Source: Candidatus Peregrinibacteria bacterium (lineage in GTDB: Bacteria > Patescibacteriota > Gracilibacteria > UBA1369 > LOWO2-01-FULL-3). From it: a stretch of DNA of 15,071 bases. Under the pieces are notes generated by a model that was not told the origin of the DNA, ran no database searches, and worked only from the letters and a program-made list of their open reading frames with translations. How positions within the stretch are numbered: the first letter of the stretch is position 1; every line of letters begins with the position of its first letter. The position numbers and the translations under genes were made by a program. Below, in pieces: positions 1 to 8,941 of the stretch. The stretch is from positions 1 through 15,071 of the forward strand of contig JABJOK010000121.1 of NCBI GenBank assembly GCA_018664365.1, written 5' to 3'.

Positions 1-1215
1 GAGCATTTGAAAAATTTGGAAGAGGCAAAGAAGAGAGATCATAGAAGACTTGGGCCGCAGCTAGATCTATTTCAGTTCCATGATATTTCACCTGGAAGTG
101 TTTTCTTTTTGAAGAAAGGAGCAATTGTATTTAATACTCTGATTGAATTCCTCCGACGTGAATATGTGAAGCGTGGCTACGATGAGGTTATTACTCCTTT
201 GGTTTATGATAAGAGCCTTTGGGAGACAAGTGGTCACTGGCAGCACTACAAAGAGAATATGTTCCATGTAGATATGGATGGACGTGAAGCTTCACTTAAG
301 CCAATGAATTGTCCATCACACATGCTGGTTTATAAGATGGGTATGAAGAGTTACCGTGATCTACCGGTGCGTATTGCAGACTTTGCGATGCTGCATAGAA
401 ATGAGCTCAGAGGAGCCCTTGGAGGAATGACTCGTGTGCGAAAGTTCTGTATGGATGATGCACACCTTTTTGTGAGTGATGATCAAATTGAGGAGGAAAT
501 TCTTGGATGTATTGATTTTGCTAAGTTTATTTATAGTGAGGTCTTTGATTTTGAATATGAGGTGTTTCTTTCTACAAAACCTGAGAAAGCTATGGGAACA
601 GATGAGCAGTGGAAAAACGCAGAAGAAGCTCTTGAGAAGGCTCTTAAAAAGGGCAAAATTGACTTTAAGATCAAAGAAGGAGATGGCGCATTTTATGGAC
701 CAAAGATTGATTTCCATTTGAAGGATTCTTTAGCTCGTGAATGGCAATGTGCGACTGTGCAGATTGATTTCCAAATGCCTCAGAGGTTTGAGCTAGAGTA
801 CGAAGGAGCTGATGGTAAAACACATACTCCAGTTGTTATTCATAGAGCTCTTCTTGGATCATTAGAAAGGTTTATGGCTATTCTTTTGGAAGAATATGCT
901 GGAGCATTCCCTACTTGGTTGGCACCTGTGCAGGCTCAAGTTTTGCCGGTTTCTGAAAAATTCAATGACTATGCTGAAAAAATTGAGCAAGAACTACTAA
1001 AGGCAGATGTTCGTGTTGATATTGATGATTCAAATGAAACACTTGGTAAGAAGATACGGAATGCAGAGATGATGCGTACTCCATACATGATTGTTGTTGG
1101 AGAAAAAGAAGTCAATGAAGGCACTATCACAGTGCGTGATTACGCAACAAAAGAGCAAAAGGAGATGAAGGTTGAAGATCTCTTAAAGCTGGATAACTTT
1201 GGATTGCCTAACTAG
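1..1215 (+). CDS. thrS: Threonyl-tRNA synthetase, 3' part (5' end outside window)
   Basis: Class II synthetase that charges tRNA-Thr with threonine in the cytoplasm. The reading frame is open from base 1 (Glu-His-Leu), so the TTG at 7 is an internal Leu codon and the gene starts upstream; the TGS/editing part is outside the window. Visible, by codon from base 1: the RDH-LG catalytic-core entry near 12-18, motif 1 around 35-80, motif 2 (LHRNE...RVRKF) near 131-149, motif 3 (IHRALLGSLERF) near 280-291, and the anticodon-binding domain from about 308 to the end. All three expected zinc/substrate ligands are present: Cys104 in MNCPSH, His155 in DDAHLF and His281 in VVIHRA. MNCPSH carries Ser where Gly is usual. 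The TAG stop (1213-1215) is followed at once by the stop of the convergent gene, leaving no room for an intergenic terminator. Confidence 0.97.
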   Translation, partial: EHLKNLEEAKKRDHRRLGPQLDLFQFHDISPGSVFFLKKGAIVFNTLIEFLRREYVKRGYDEVITPLVYDKSLWETSGHWQHYKENMFHVDMDGREASLKPMNCPSHMLVYKMGMKSYRDLPVRIADFAMLHRNELRGALGGMTRVRKFCMDDAHLFVSDDQIEEEILGCIDFAKFIYSEVFDFEYEVFLSTKPEKAMGTDEQWKNAEEALEKALKKGKIDFKIKEGDGAFYGPKIDFHLKDSLAREWQCATVQIDFQMPQRFELEYEGADGKTHTPVVIHRALLGSLERFMAILLEEYAGAFPTWLAPVQAQVLPVSEKFNDYAEKIEQELLKADVRVDIDDSNETLGKKIRNAEMMRTPYMIVVGEKEVNEGTITVRDYATKEQKEMKVEDLLKLDNFGLPN

Positions 1216-4200
1216 TTAGTCGACAATTCCATAGTGATGTTTAAGCTCGGTTTTTCGACGACCCTTTTCTTCATCGGTCGTAAATGGCATTCCAAAGAAA
1301 TTTGCATCTTCAATAATTTGCTTCATTTTGGTTCCATTATCGGACTGAACTACCCTGCTTAATACGTTACCAAATCTGTGAAATGCATTGTTCATTTCAT
1401 CTTGGCGTTTTCTTTCAGATGACTTAGTAAGGTCTCCTGTTGGTTCTTGATATATTATGTCAGCAATACTGTTTAATTCTTCATCGCCGTATGATCGGAT
1501 GATCTGCTGAATTGCTTCATTCGTCTGATGAATAAATTGTATGGCAGGAGTTGTTGAACAAATACTTGCTGAATGCAATGTAGATTCTCCTAATCTCTGA
1601 TACTTATCGTTCGCACTAGTTGTAGCTTTTTCAAATCTATTAGTCATTATTGCTTCAAATCTCACGAATGATTTCACAGACTCTAATAGCTTTCCCTTGT
1701 TGTTATTCTCTGCAAGTGATCTCATGTACTGGCTGAATCCTGGAAAAGCATTTGCGTATCCCTCAATTGTTAAGAATTTCTTACTACCTGTTGTTGCTTT
1801 ACATGAATCTGTAATTACCTCCTCTGTTGCTGGCGGTAAATATGCGAACATATCATCATGATCAAGATTCTCCCCATTACGCATATCCTTATTGATACGA
1901 TTCTGGGTGTCATCACTTGGAATAACAAATTCCCACATAAACTTGTCTACAGCCTTAGTTGGCTTAGTGTTCATTGAATTTCCACCATCAAACCATTTAA
2001 CCCATCTCTTATAATCATCTATGGTAAAACGGTGAGATTTCACTTCTCCTGATGAGCTTGAACGTGGTGCTGGTGCACATAAATATTCAAGAATCGGAAA
2101 TTTCATTAACTGATCCGAATTTATATGCGCCATACGATCAAATGAAAGAATCGTTCTTCCATGCTGATTTACATGCGCTATCCCCTCAATCATGTAATAA
2201 ATTTTTGGCCCCATTCTTGCTTTTCCAGCCTCTATCGAATGTTGCAATAGCCCTTCATATTCGTGCGGATCTACATATCCTCCATTTTTGTGTATTCGAA
2301 GTAGCTCTTCAAGTCTACGGGCATGTCCCCCCTCTACTCCTTCTAACTCCTTACCCTCTTCGTAATAACTCTTTAAATTTGAACTGTATGTTGATTTATT
2401 TTGGTTGTACCAATCATTGTAGGTTCCATCTCCCCATAATGAATCTATGGCATCTTTCATGAATGCCAAACCAGTTCTCTCATCAGTCTCGCTGACACGT
2501 GTTGCAGGATCTCTATTTGCCGGAATTGGAATGGCTTTATTCTTATCATAAAGAAGTCTATTCAAATTTTCCCAAAAATCAATATCGTCCCATCTCATCT
2601 GACCTTTTTCACAAAGAACCATTAACGATGCCTTTAATTCATCTCTATTCCCTGTGTTATCAAGTCTATCTTGAATCTCATAAATACCTTTCTGATCGAA
2701 CGATTCTTTAAACTGATTTACCTGTTCATTTTCTGCGGCCTGGTTTATACGGCGCATTTCTGGAGCCCAAAATGGCAATTCCTGTCCTACACTTGAATAC
2801 TTTTCTTTCTGTCTTCTTTGAAAACGGTTGTCATAGTATTCCCACATTGCCTTCCCCATTTGCCAGAAATCATCGACACTGAAAAATCGTGTTTCGTTCC
2901 ATAATTTCATCATAAAATTTTCCTCCGTATGTTTCATCCCTCCTACCTTGTATACGTCATCATACGGAAGTGCCTCGTGATATATCTTTTCCTTTTTTTC
3001 CGATATTTTACCTTCTGGTTCGTTAGAATTTGTATCAGCAGATCCTCCTCCTTCTGAAGGAATGCTCTGTGTATCGTCATCTGAATCCCATACCTGCTGT
3101 GAGTGGTCCGGTTCTTGATCTGGCGCTTCTTCTTCAGAAACATTTCTTATGTTTCCTTTGTTCAAATCTTCCATGAAGTGACGTCCAGATATTCTTTTAG
3201 TTTTTCTTGCCTGGTAGCGATCCCCATTTGGATCTATCCTTTCTTCATCTGGATTAAGGCTCCAATTATCATAACTGTTTGGATCATTTTGAGCGATCTG
3301 GTCACTTATCTCAGGCATTCCCCAGTGCTTGTTCCCATTGGCTCCACCAGTGTTGTAATTTAGTATAAAATAATCCTCTCCATTTTGGTCTACTTCACGA
3401 CGAAGCATTCCAAATCTTTTAGTACCATCATCATCTCTAAACATCACCTTGGCCTCTTCTCCCACGGCCGGCATTTTAAAAGCCTTGGAATTACCTTCTG
3501 TCATCTTCTCAAATCTTTGTTTCAAAGCATCTGGAGTCCCCTCTAGCATAGCTTTTGCCTCATCTGATTGAGCTTCTGCCATACGATTAATTGTCTCCTG
3601 CATCTCTTCCGAAGGAATAACTCTTTGGTAGCCTCTTTGTCTTAAAAAAGCTCCAAATTCTCCAAGATTGAATGTCTGTTTCTGTCTATCAAAGTATCCT
3701 GAAGGATCCATTGAATCAGGAAGTTCATGTCTGGATTTTCTTAGAACTGCTTTATCAATTGTAATTTCCCAACCATCTTTTCCTTCTTTAACTGAAGTGA
3801 CTGTAAACCCTTCTTTTCTTTGTCCTTCTTTCGATCCTTCTTCAATTATTTCTGCAGAAAATTTCTGCCCCTCTAATTGTGTCACATCAGTGTAACCAAT
3901 TTCCTGTGCATATTTTTGATTGAATTCTTCAGTTGAATGAATGACTTCATGGGCTTCAAATGCATTAACCATTGCAAGAAAATTCTTGTAACTGGCTTGA
4001 ACAGTTTCTTCCTGTCTTCCCTTTATCGTATATTCAATCATTAATTGCCCTGGAGAATCTGGCTCCATTGCATCCTTGCCCATTTCAAAATAGACCTTAT
4101 TAATGGTTACAGGGATTGTTTTTCTTTCAGCTTCTCCGGTTTCAGGGTTGGTCTCAATTCCTTCTATGGACAGGACCTGTTCCCCGCTAGAGTTTTGTTT

Positions 4201-5178
4201 GAAAAATAACATCGCAAGATTTGTTGCATCTTTAACGCTGATCCCTGATTCTTTTGAGAGATTTTTGATTGCTCTATATCTGCTTAGACTTCTTCTAAGA
4301 TAGTTTCTAAATTTTTCTCTATCTTCATGAAGAGCTTCTCGCTTTTCGTCGATTATGTCATCAAGGGCGTTTAATTCTTTTTCTGCCTTAACAACTTCTT
4401 CTTCTAGTCTTCTTATTGCTCTAACCTTTGGAACTTTTTTCCCCTGTTCTTTTTTGAGTTTATCCTTTAGGTCCAATACTTTTTTATGCTGTTTATTGGC
4501 ATCTTGCATGTGTCTTACTACAACCATTTCTGCCTCATCTAATTCTCTTAAAAACTCTTGAGATGGAGCGTCTACACTCCATGCTTCTTCTTTAACATTT
4601 GCGACCTCCCTAATGCGGCTGCCAATACTACTTTGTTCTACTGTTGTAGCTGCAGCGGATTTTGTTCCTTTTATTGTCTCTTCTTTTAGGTCTTCCTCTT
4701 TTTTATTTGCAAGTTCCTCTAGGTGCCCTTTTTCTCTATAGGCAGTCATTGAATTTGCAGTGTCCTTTGCAAGGTCATTGACGACCTTTTTTGCATAGGC
4801 TCTTTCCTGATCACTACCTGAGAGTGCTTTTAAAAATCTTAATGCGTTCTTTGCTCTTTTAGGAAAACGGCCTTTTGCTACTGCTTTAAAGAATGCTTTA
4901 TAAGAATCCTGCTCCATCTTATTTGGATCCTTGGCAACTTTATAAAGCTTTTCAAAAGTTTCAGCTTCGATCTCCCCCTTTCTGTACATCTTCACAATGT
5001 CTCTTGCGTGGGGAATTGTCTCGAACCCTTCCATCTCTTCAGCCATCATTTTCCATTGTCCAAGCGGTTCATCTCTTTTGCTTTCGTTACCTGATCCTCC
5101 TGACTTCTTTGAATCGTCTGCGAAAAATGTTGGTCGTGACGGTTTAAATAAACTAATTTTAATGTTTTGATTGATCAT
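1216..5178 (-). CDS. Giant soluble coiled-coil protein of unknown function (1320 aa)
   Basis: I do not recognise a family. The ATG at 5178 lies 11 nt after the stop of the VirB6-like gene and has no Shine-Dalgarno, so it is probably translationally coupled. There is no signal peptide and no convincing membrane segment, which suggests a cytoplasmic or peripheral protein. Visible layout: a basic/polar N-terminus (1-45); a helical region (45-200); a strongly charged heptad-rich probable coiled coil (about 205-305); a mixed domain (310-670); an acidic Asp/Ser/Glu-rich linker (about 680-730); and a second large domain (740-1320) rich in Trp and Tyr, for example near 756-785 and 860-925. Only four Cys (856, 1034, 1126, 1207), all in the C-terminal half. 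As last gene of a five-gene cluster with a polytopic VirB6/TrbL-like protein, it may be a cytoplasmic component of that envelope complex; this is inference. No nuclease, ATPase or peptidase motif was seen. Confidence 0.9.
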   Translation of the reverse strand: MINQNIKISLFKPSRPTFFADDSKKSGGSGNESKRDEPLGQWKMMAEEMEGFETIPHARDIVKMYRKGEIEAETFEKLYKVAKDPNKMEQDSYKAFFKAVAKGRFPKRAKNALRFLKALSGSDQERAYAKKVVNDLAKDTANSMTAYREKGHLEELANKKEEDLKEETIKGTKSAAATTVEQSSIGSRIREVANVKEEAWSVDAPSQEFLRELDEAEMVVVRHMQDANKQHKKVLDLKDKLKKEQGKKVPKVRAIRRLEEEVVKAEKELNALDDIIDEKREALHEDREKFRNYLRRSLSRYRAIKNLSKESGISVKDATNLAMLFFKQNSSGEQVLSIEGIETNPETGEAERKTIPVTINKVYFEMGKDAMEPDSPGQLMIEYTIKGRQEETVQASYKNFLAMVNAFEAHEVIHSTEEFNQKYAQEIGYTDVTQLEGQKFSAEIIEEGSKEGQRKEGFTVTSVKEGKDGWEITIDKAVLRKSRHELPDSMDPSGYFDRQKQTFNLGEFGAFLRQRGYQRVIPSEEMQETINRMAEAQSDEAKAMLEGTPDALKQRFEKMTEGNSKAFKMPAVGEEAKVMFRDDDGTKRFGMLRREVDQNGEDYFILNYNTGGANGNKHWGMPEISDQIAQNDPNSYDNWSLNPDEERIDPNGDRYQARKTKRISGRHFMEDLNKGNIRNVSEEEAPDQEPDHSQQVWDSDDDTQSIPSEGGGSADTNSNEPEGKISEKKEKIYHEALPYDDVYKVGGMKHTEENFMMKLWNETRFFSVDDFWQMGKAMWEYYDNRFQRRQKEKYSSVGQELPFWAPEMRRINQAAENEQVNQFKESFDQKGIYEIQDRLDNTGNRDELKASLMVLCEKGQMRWDDIDFWENLNRLLYDKNKAIPIPANRDPATRVSETDERTGLAFMKDAIDSLWGDGTYNDWYNQNKSTYSSNLKSYYEEGKELEGVEGGHARRLEELLRIHKNGGYVDPHEYEGLLQHSIEAGKARMGPKIYYMIEGIAHVNQHGRTILSFDRMAHINSDQLMKFPILEYLCAPAPRSSSSGEVKSHRFTIDDYKRWVKWFDGGNSMNTKPTKAVDKFMWEFVIPSDDTQNRINKDMRNGENLDHDDMFAYLPPATEEVITDSCKATTGSKKFLTIEGYANAFPGFSQYMRSLAENNNKGKLLESVKSFVRFEAIMTNRFEKATTSANDKYQRLGESTLHSASICSTTPAIQFIHQTNEAIQQIIRSYGDEELNSIADIIYQEPTGDLTKSSERKRQDEMNNAFHRFGNVLSRVVQSDNGTKMKQIIEDANFFGMPFTTDEEKGRRKTELKHHYGIVD

Positions 5179-5189
5179 TGATAGTTAGT

Positions 5190-7685
5190 CTATGGTGTTG
5201 TCTTTTTTGCTGCAGGTAAAGCTTCCCCCTTAAGGACTTTCTCCAATTTTGCAGGATCACTTAAGTCTGGGAATGATGCTATTAACTTGCCCCAAGCATC
5301 GTCTCCAATTATACCCTTAACTTCATCAGCTTTCACACCTTTATCACCCAGTGCTTTCATATTTGCACTTACGTCACCCTGCTTAATATCTGTATGAGTT
5401 GTCTTTGAGACTTCTCCATTTATCTTTGTTCTTGCCTCTGTAATAGCATCTTTGTCTGCTTTTGGAAGTAACGCAAAGCTTGTGCCTCCGGCTGTGGCGG
5501 TGGCTGGAACCTTTGCCGCTGTGGCTGCGGCTGCTGCTGTGGCTGCTGCTGTTGGCGTACCTGGTGCTGGAGTAGCTGCTGGTGGTTTTTTGCCTGTGCT
5601 CGCCTTGCTAAGGTCTAGAGCTCCTGCCTTACTAACGTCATCATGTTCCTGAATTGCTTTGAAATTTTCCTCTACGTTCTCTCCATTACGCAAATTAGTG
5701 AAGTATCCTGCTAATGCTGGCTTCATTCCTTTTATCATTTTTGCAAACTTTGTATCATCTATGCTTGCTAAATCGGCTTGCATTGCTTTTGCTCCTTTTG
5801 ATTTATTGTGTAATGCCCACTTACTAAGATCTTCCTTGTTGTTTACGTTATCCTTTAGATAGTCTCTACCTCCTGCGTGTGCTTGTGGGTTAACAAGTTT
5901 TGATAGCTTCATCTTCTCATCATGTCTTTCGGTTCCAAGATCTGTGATGGCCTGTGAAACTTGTGAGTACGTTGCTTGGAATGGTTTGTCTTGGCCAGGA
6001 ACTTTAACAGGGAAGATAGGAGCATGTTTGAGTGGAAGTTGTCCAACCCATGATGCTGTTTTTTTTAATCCTCCTTTAATTGTATCTGTAACAGCACCTG
6101 CAACTGTCTCACCTGCAGCAGCAAATACTCCCATCCAAACTACTGCTACTGTTCCGAGTGCGACCATAAGGTCCTGAAGAGTTGTGAGTCCAATAAGTGC
6201 CGTACCTGGTGTTGCAGAAAGAGATAAAGACCCTCCGCTTTCAAGTCCTGTCATACTCTGAACTCCTCGTAGCATGATCCAACCAATTGTCATAGAAAGT
6301 GCAATCAATAGTGGTGCAATTGCATTTGCGACGAATTTATCTATCAAAGTTCCCATAGATGACATTTTCTCCTTCAGCTTGGGCACTGCCATTACAAGCA
6401 AGAGTACTGGCGAAACTGCTATTGAAAGCCATAGAACCACTAACCTTGCTAACAAAACTATAAAGAGGGCAACAAATGAAGCCGCATATACAACGTATAA
6501 AAGTAGTGAAAAAAGTGAATTTATAAATAATTTTTCAAAGTTAGCCGTATTTATTGGAATATCCTCATAGAAAACTATGTTTGTCATGTTTAATGCAAGT
6601 GCAAGCGCTCCATTTCTTGAATTCCACTTCTTAAGAAAAACCTCTCCATTTGGTGTAAGCGTTGATCCTGTACATAGTGCTCCTTCTTTTGCGGCCGCAA
6701 CCTCCCTATTAAATTCTTCCTTATCCTGCTCCGTCATTTTCTCATCCTTAATTGCTTTTTCTATTGCTGCGCCTACCTGGTCAGCAGTTGCCTTGGTTCC
6801 AACTTTGATTTTACTTTGCCATCTACTGCTTGATGCTATCGATCTAAAAATTGCATCCGTAGTGGCTTTAACATAAAAGGCCTCATCACTGCGTAAATTC
6901 CCCTCCTCGTCGTATTGATTTGTTTGTCCTTGAATTCCTAAACAGAATCTTTGAATTACCTGCCTATCCCTTTCTGTATCCTTGTCTAGTACTGTATTCA
7001 GCTCTTCCTGAATGTTTCCTGGAATCGAAAATACTGAGACGGTTAAAACGTTTATCATATCAAGAAATACTTTTATTCCTGTAAAAGAAAAATTAACTGC
7101 TATGATTCCTATCATTATTCCTGGCAGTATTTTTTTGATTGAATATTCACTCTCTGCTTCTCCTAGCCCTAGAACGTTATATAATGCGATTCCCACAAGC
7201 GCTATTACAAAAAGTAGATTCACTACATTTCTGATTGGAATCCATATTTCTCTTAAAAGATCTTCCATTCCTCCTCCAAATAAGAGGCTTGAGTCCATTA
7301 ATCCACCCGTTAATACTAATAACGGCCACATTAATAAATTCAAAAATCTTTGTATCTGCTGAATAAATTTAACCTTCCCCTGTAGGTCTACTAACTCTGC
7401 TGGATCGGTGGTGCTTGTTCCTGCGTCAGCGTCAGCGGCAGGCGTTGTTCCATCGGGGTCAGGCGTTGTTCCATCGGGGTCAGGTGTAAAATAATCGTCG
7501 GCAATGCTTTGATCAGGTATTCCATCTCCATCTGAATCTATTACTTTAGCAAATGCAGTCATTCCGTGTTCGTGACCGGAATCCCCATTAAATAAACTAA
7601 AAACTGTTGGTGCGTTTACAGTAACTACTAGTGCAAGGAGCACTGTTACCAATATTCTCTTGATTGTCTTTTTTCTTTTCAACAT
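5190..7685 (-). CDS. VirB6/TrbL-like polytopic membrane protein (831 aa)
   Basis: Probable inner-membrane channel component resembling type IV secretion VirB6/TrbL proteins; the call rests on topology and hydrophobic pattern, not a signature motif. The ATG at 7685 overlaps the preceding stop by 1 nt (TAATG). Residues 9-30 form a signal or first membrane segment. An acidic extracytoplasmic stretch follows, containing D50-x-D-x-DG-x-x-D58, a thrombospondin-3-like calcium-binding pattern, and a duplicated PDPDGTT. Membrane segments lie near 113-135, 150-172, 185-220, 385-412, 413-435, 450-472 and 500-525. The only two Cys, 248 and 338, fall in the 221-385 loop between membrane segments and could form a disulfide. 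A long soluble tail (530-831) includes an Ala/Pro/Thr-rich linker (about 700-733) and a small helical end domain. It is the fourth gene of the cluster. A different polytopic scaffold is possible. Confidence 0.8.
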   Translation of the reverse strand: MLKRKKTIKRILVTVLLALVVTVNAPTVFSLFNGDSGHEHGMTAFAKVIDSDGDGIPDQSIADDYFTPDPDGTTPDPDGTTPAADADAGTSTTDPAELVDLQGKVKFIQQIQRFLNLLMWPLLVLTGGLMDSSLLFGGGMEDLLREIWIPIRNVVNLLFVIALVGIALYNVLGLGEAESEYSIKKILPGIMIGIIAVNFSFTGIKVFLDMINVLTVSVFSIPGNIQEELNTVLDKDTERDRQVIQRFCLGIQGQTNQYDEEGNLRSDEAFYVKATTDAIFRSIASSSRWQSKIKVGTKATADQVGAAIEKAIKDEKMTEQDKEEFNREVAAAKEGALCTGSTLTPNGEVFLKKWNSRNGALALALNMTNIVFYEDIPINTANFEKLFINSLFSLLLYVVYAASFVALFIVLLARLVVLWLSIAVSPVLLLVMAVPKLKEKMSSMGTLIDKFVANAIAPLLIALSMTIGWIMLRGVQSMTGLESGGSLSLSATPGTALIGLTTLQDLMVALGTVAVVWMGVFAAAGETVAGAVTDTIKGGLKKTASWVGQLPLKHAPIFPVKVPGQDKPFQATYSQVSQAITDLGTERHDEKMKLSKLVNPQAHAGGRDYLKDNVNNKEDLSKWALHNKSKGAKAMQADLASIDDTKFAKMIKGMKPALAGYFTNLRNGENVEENFKAIQEHDDVSKAGALDLSKASTGKKPPAATPAPGTPTAAATAAAAATAAKVPATATAGGTSFALLPKADKDAITEARTKINGEVSKTTHTDIKQGDVSANMKALGDKGVKADEVKGIIGDDAWGKLIASFPDLSDPAKLEKVLKGEALPAAKKTTP
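7439..7484. repeat. 21-bp in-frame tandem repeat, about 2.2 copies
   Basis: Two perfect consecutive copies of a 21-bp unit (7439-7459 and 7460-7480) plus the first 4 bases of a third. In the minus-strand gene it encodes the heptapeptide PDPDGTT twice, next to the Asp-rich calcium-type motif of the VirB6-like protein. A 21-bp period keeps the frame, so copy number could change without breaking the gene. Confidence 0.9.
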
Positions 7686-8941
7686 TAAAATAAAATATTT
7701 ATAAATGACATAACTGCTATCGGGACTTTTGCTGATGCTACTCCTCCTGTTGTAGCTGCGGCTCCAAGTCCTAAAAAAAATGCTAATTTCTTTTTCCTAC
7801 CTTTCTTCTTTCCTGGAAGTTTAGATCTCTGATTCATTGATTCATCACTAAATGGAATCATTGGAATTTGCTGATCGTCCTGCTGAGCTATTTGTTCGTC
7901 TCTAATCCTGTCTTCTTCTGCCTTTGCAGCGGTTTTATTACTGGATCTTTGTCTAGGAACTTCTCCCAGCCTGTGTCCTTTCCCTTTTATTGAAGACGGC
8001 ATTTCTTTGACTCTTCTTGTTCCTGTTTTTTTGTTAGATGGGCTTTTTATTGCTTTGCCTGTTCCTTTTAGTGTTCTTGCTTTTTCTATAGCTTCTCTAT
8101 GAGATGCTGGTGTTGCGACTTCCGTCAGTCTTTTGTAACCTCTGTGCTCACCTGGAAGGCTAAGGTCTGGAGTTTCTCCATTATTAGCTATTTCTACTCT
8201 GCTATAACCAGAGGTTGCTGGTCGATCTTGATGTTGACCTCTGTTTTCGTTGTCTTCCTGATCTTCCTGTCCTAATTCTTCTTGCTGCTCTGGTTTCTTT
8301 CCAGTTTGTGTAGGTGCGTTTTTGTATGCTAACGCCTTTTTCTCTGCAGATGCTTTTTTGCTAATTTCAGCTATTTCTGATCCCTTTTCTGGTGTCCTGT
8401 ATGAACTTCCAATTTCTAATGAAGAACTACTGTCTTCTCTATTTTCTATCTCTATATCTGGTTTTGATGCCTGTCCTACTCCTGCTTGGCCTGCTTGATC
8501 CTGTTTTTGTTTTGTTCTTGCTGCTGAAGCACCCTCGCTTGTCCCACCAAGTACTGGACTCAATTGATGCAGATATGATTCATATCTATCAACAACTAAT
8601 TTCCCGTTTTCTAGAAGGTTGAGAGGATCTATTGCTGTTGCAAAGTCTAAAAAGTTCTCCTTGGTCATACTGTTTGACTGAATCATGTGCTCAACTTTTT
8701 CAGCTATACTTAGGTAAGCTGGATTTTCTGAATCCTTTAAGAAGGCTATAAACCCTGTCGGGTTGATTATTCTCTCATCAATTGGAAGAGATCCTCCATT
8801 TTCAACTTTCTTTTTATACAAATACAATGCAAAGGCTTCAAGCCCTGTATGGTTTTCTCCAGTTCCACCAAAAAGTCCTCCAGTTTTTGTCCATTCTGGA
8901 TGGTTTTCGTATAGGCTATATATTGTTTTTTCTTCTGCCAT
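7685..8941 (-). CDS. Hypothetical protein with disordered middle and C-terminal membrane anchor (418 aa)
   Basis: No family recognised. The ATG at 8941 directly follows the stop of the upstream gene (zero gap) and has no Shine-Dalgarno; its own TAA shares one base with the next ATG, so coupling is likely on both sides. Residues 1-130 look like a compact alpha-helical domain. Residues 131-375 are low complexity, rich in Gln, Glu, Lys, Ser and Gly, and probably disordered. A basic patch (KKKGRKKK, 378-385) precedes a hydrophobic C-terminus (386-418) interrupted by small and polar residues near 397-405, consistent with a tail anchor or short hairpin. That topology would place the N-terminal domain in the cytoplasm, tethered to the membrane beside the VirB6-like protein. 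No Cys residues. Its role as an adaptor or tether for the complex is inference. Confidence 0.85.
   Translation of the reverse strand: MAEEKTIYSLYENHPEWTKTGGLFGGTGENHTGLEAFALYLYKKKVENGGSLPIDERIINPTGFIAFLKDSENPAYLSIAEKVEHMIQSNSMTKENFLDFATAIDPLNLLENGKLVVDRYESYLHQLSPVLGGTSEGASAARTKQKQDQAGQAGVGQASKPDIEIENREDSSSSLEIGSSYRTPEKGSEIAEISKKASAEKKALAYKNAPTQTGKKPEQQEELGQEDQEDNENRGQHQDRPATSGYSRVEIANNGETPDLSLPGEHRGYKRLTEVATPASHREAIEKARTLKGTGKAIKSPSNKKTGTRRVKEMPSSIKGKGHRLGEVPRQRSSNKTAAKAEEDRIRDEQIAQQDDQQIPMIPFSDESMNQRSKLPGKKKGRKKKLAFFLGLGAAATTGGVASAKVPIAVMSFINILF

Noticed and set aside
7..9. TTG as the start of thrS
   Set aside because: The frame is open to base 1 and the residues before it continue the ThrS sequence; the protein would also lack its N-terminal domains. 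It is an internal Leu codon.
361..717. 118-aa minus-strand frame inside thrS
   Set aside because: Antisense to a well-conserved synthetase; Cys/His/Ser-rich composition without domains; treated as a shadow.
1216..1265. Terminator hairpin after thrS using GTCGA (1218-1222) and TCGAC (1255-1259)
   Set aside because: The arms are more than 30 nt apart with no T-run after them; not a credible rho-independent terminator.
5452..5652. Ala/Val-rich plus-strand frame of 66 aa
   Set aside because: Shadow of the Ala/Pro/Thr linker of the 831-aa protein; low-complexity GC-rich codons keep the opposite frame open.
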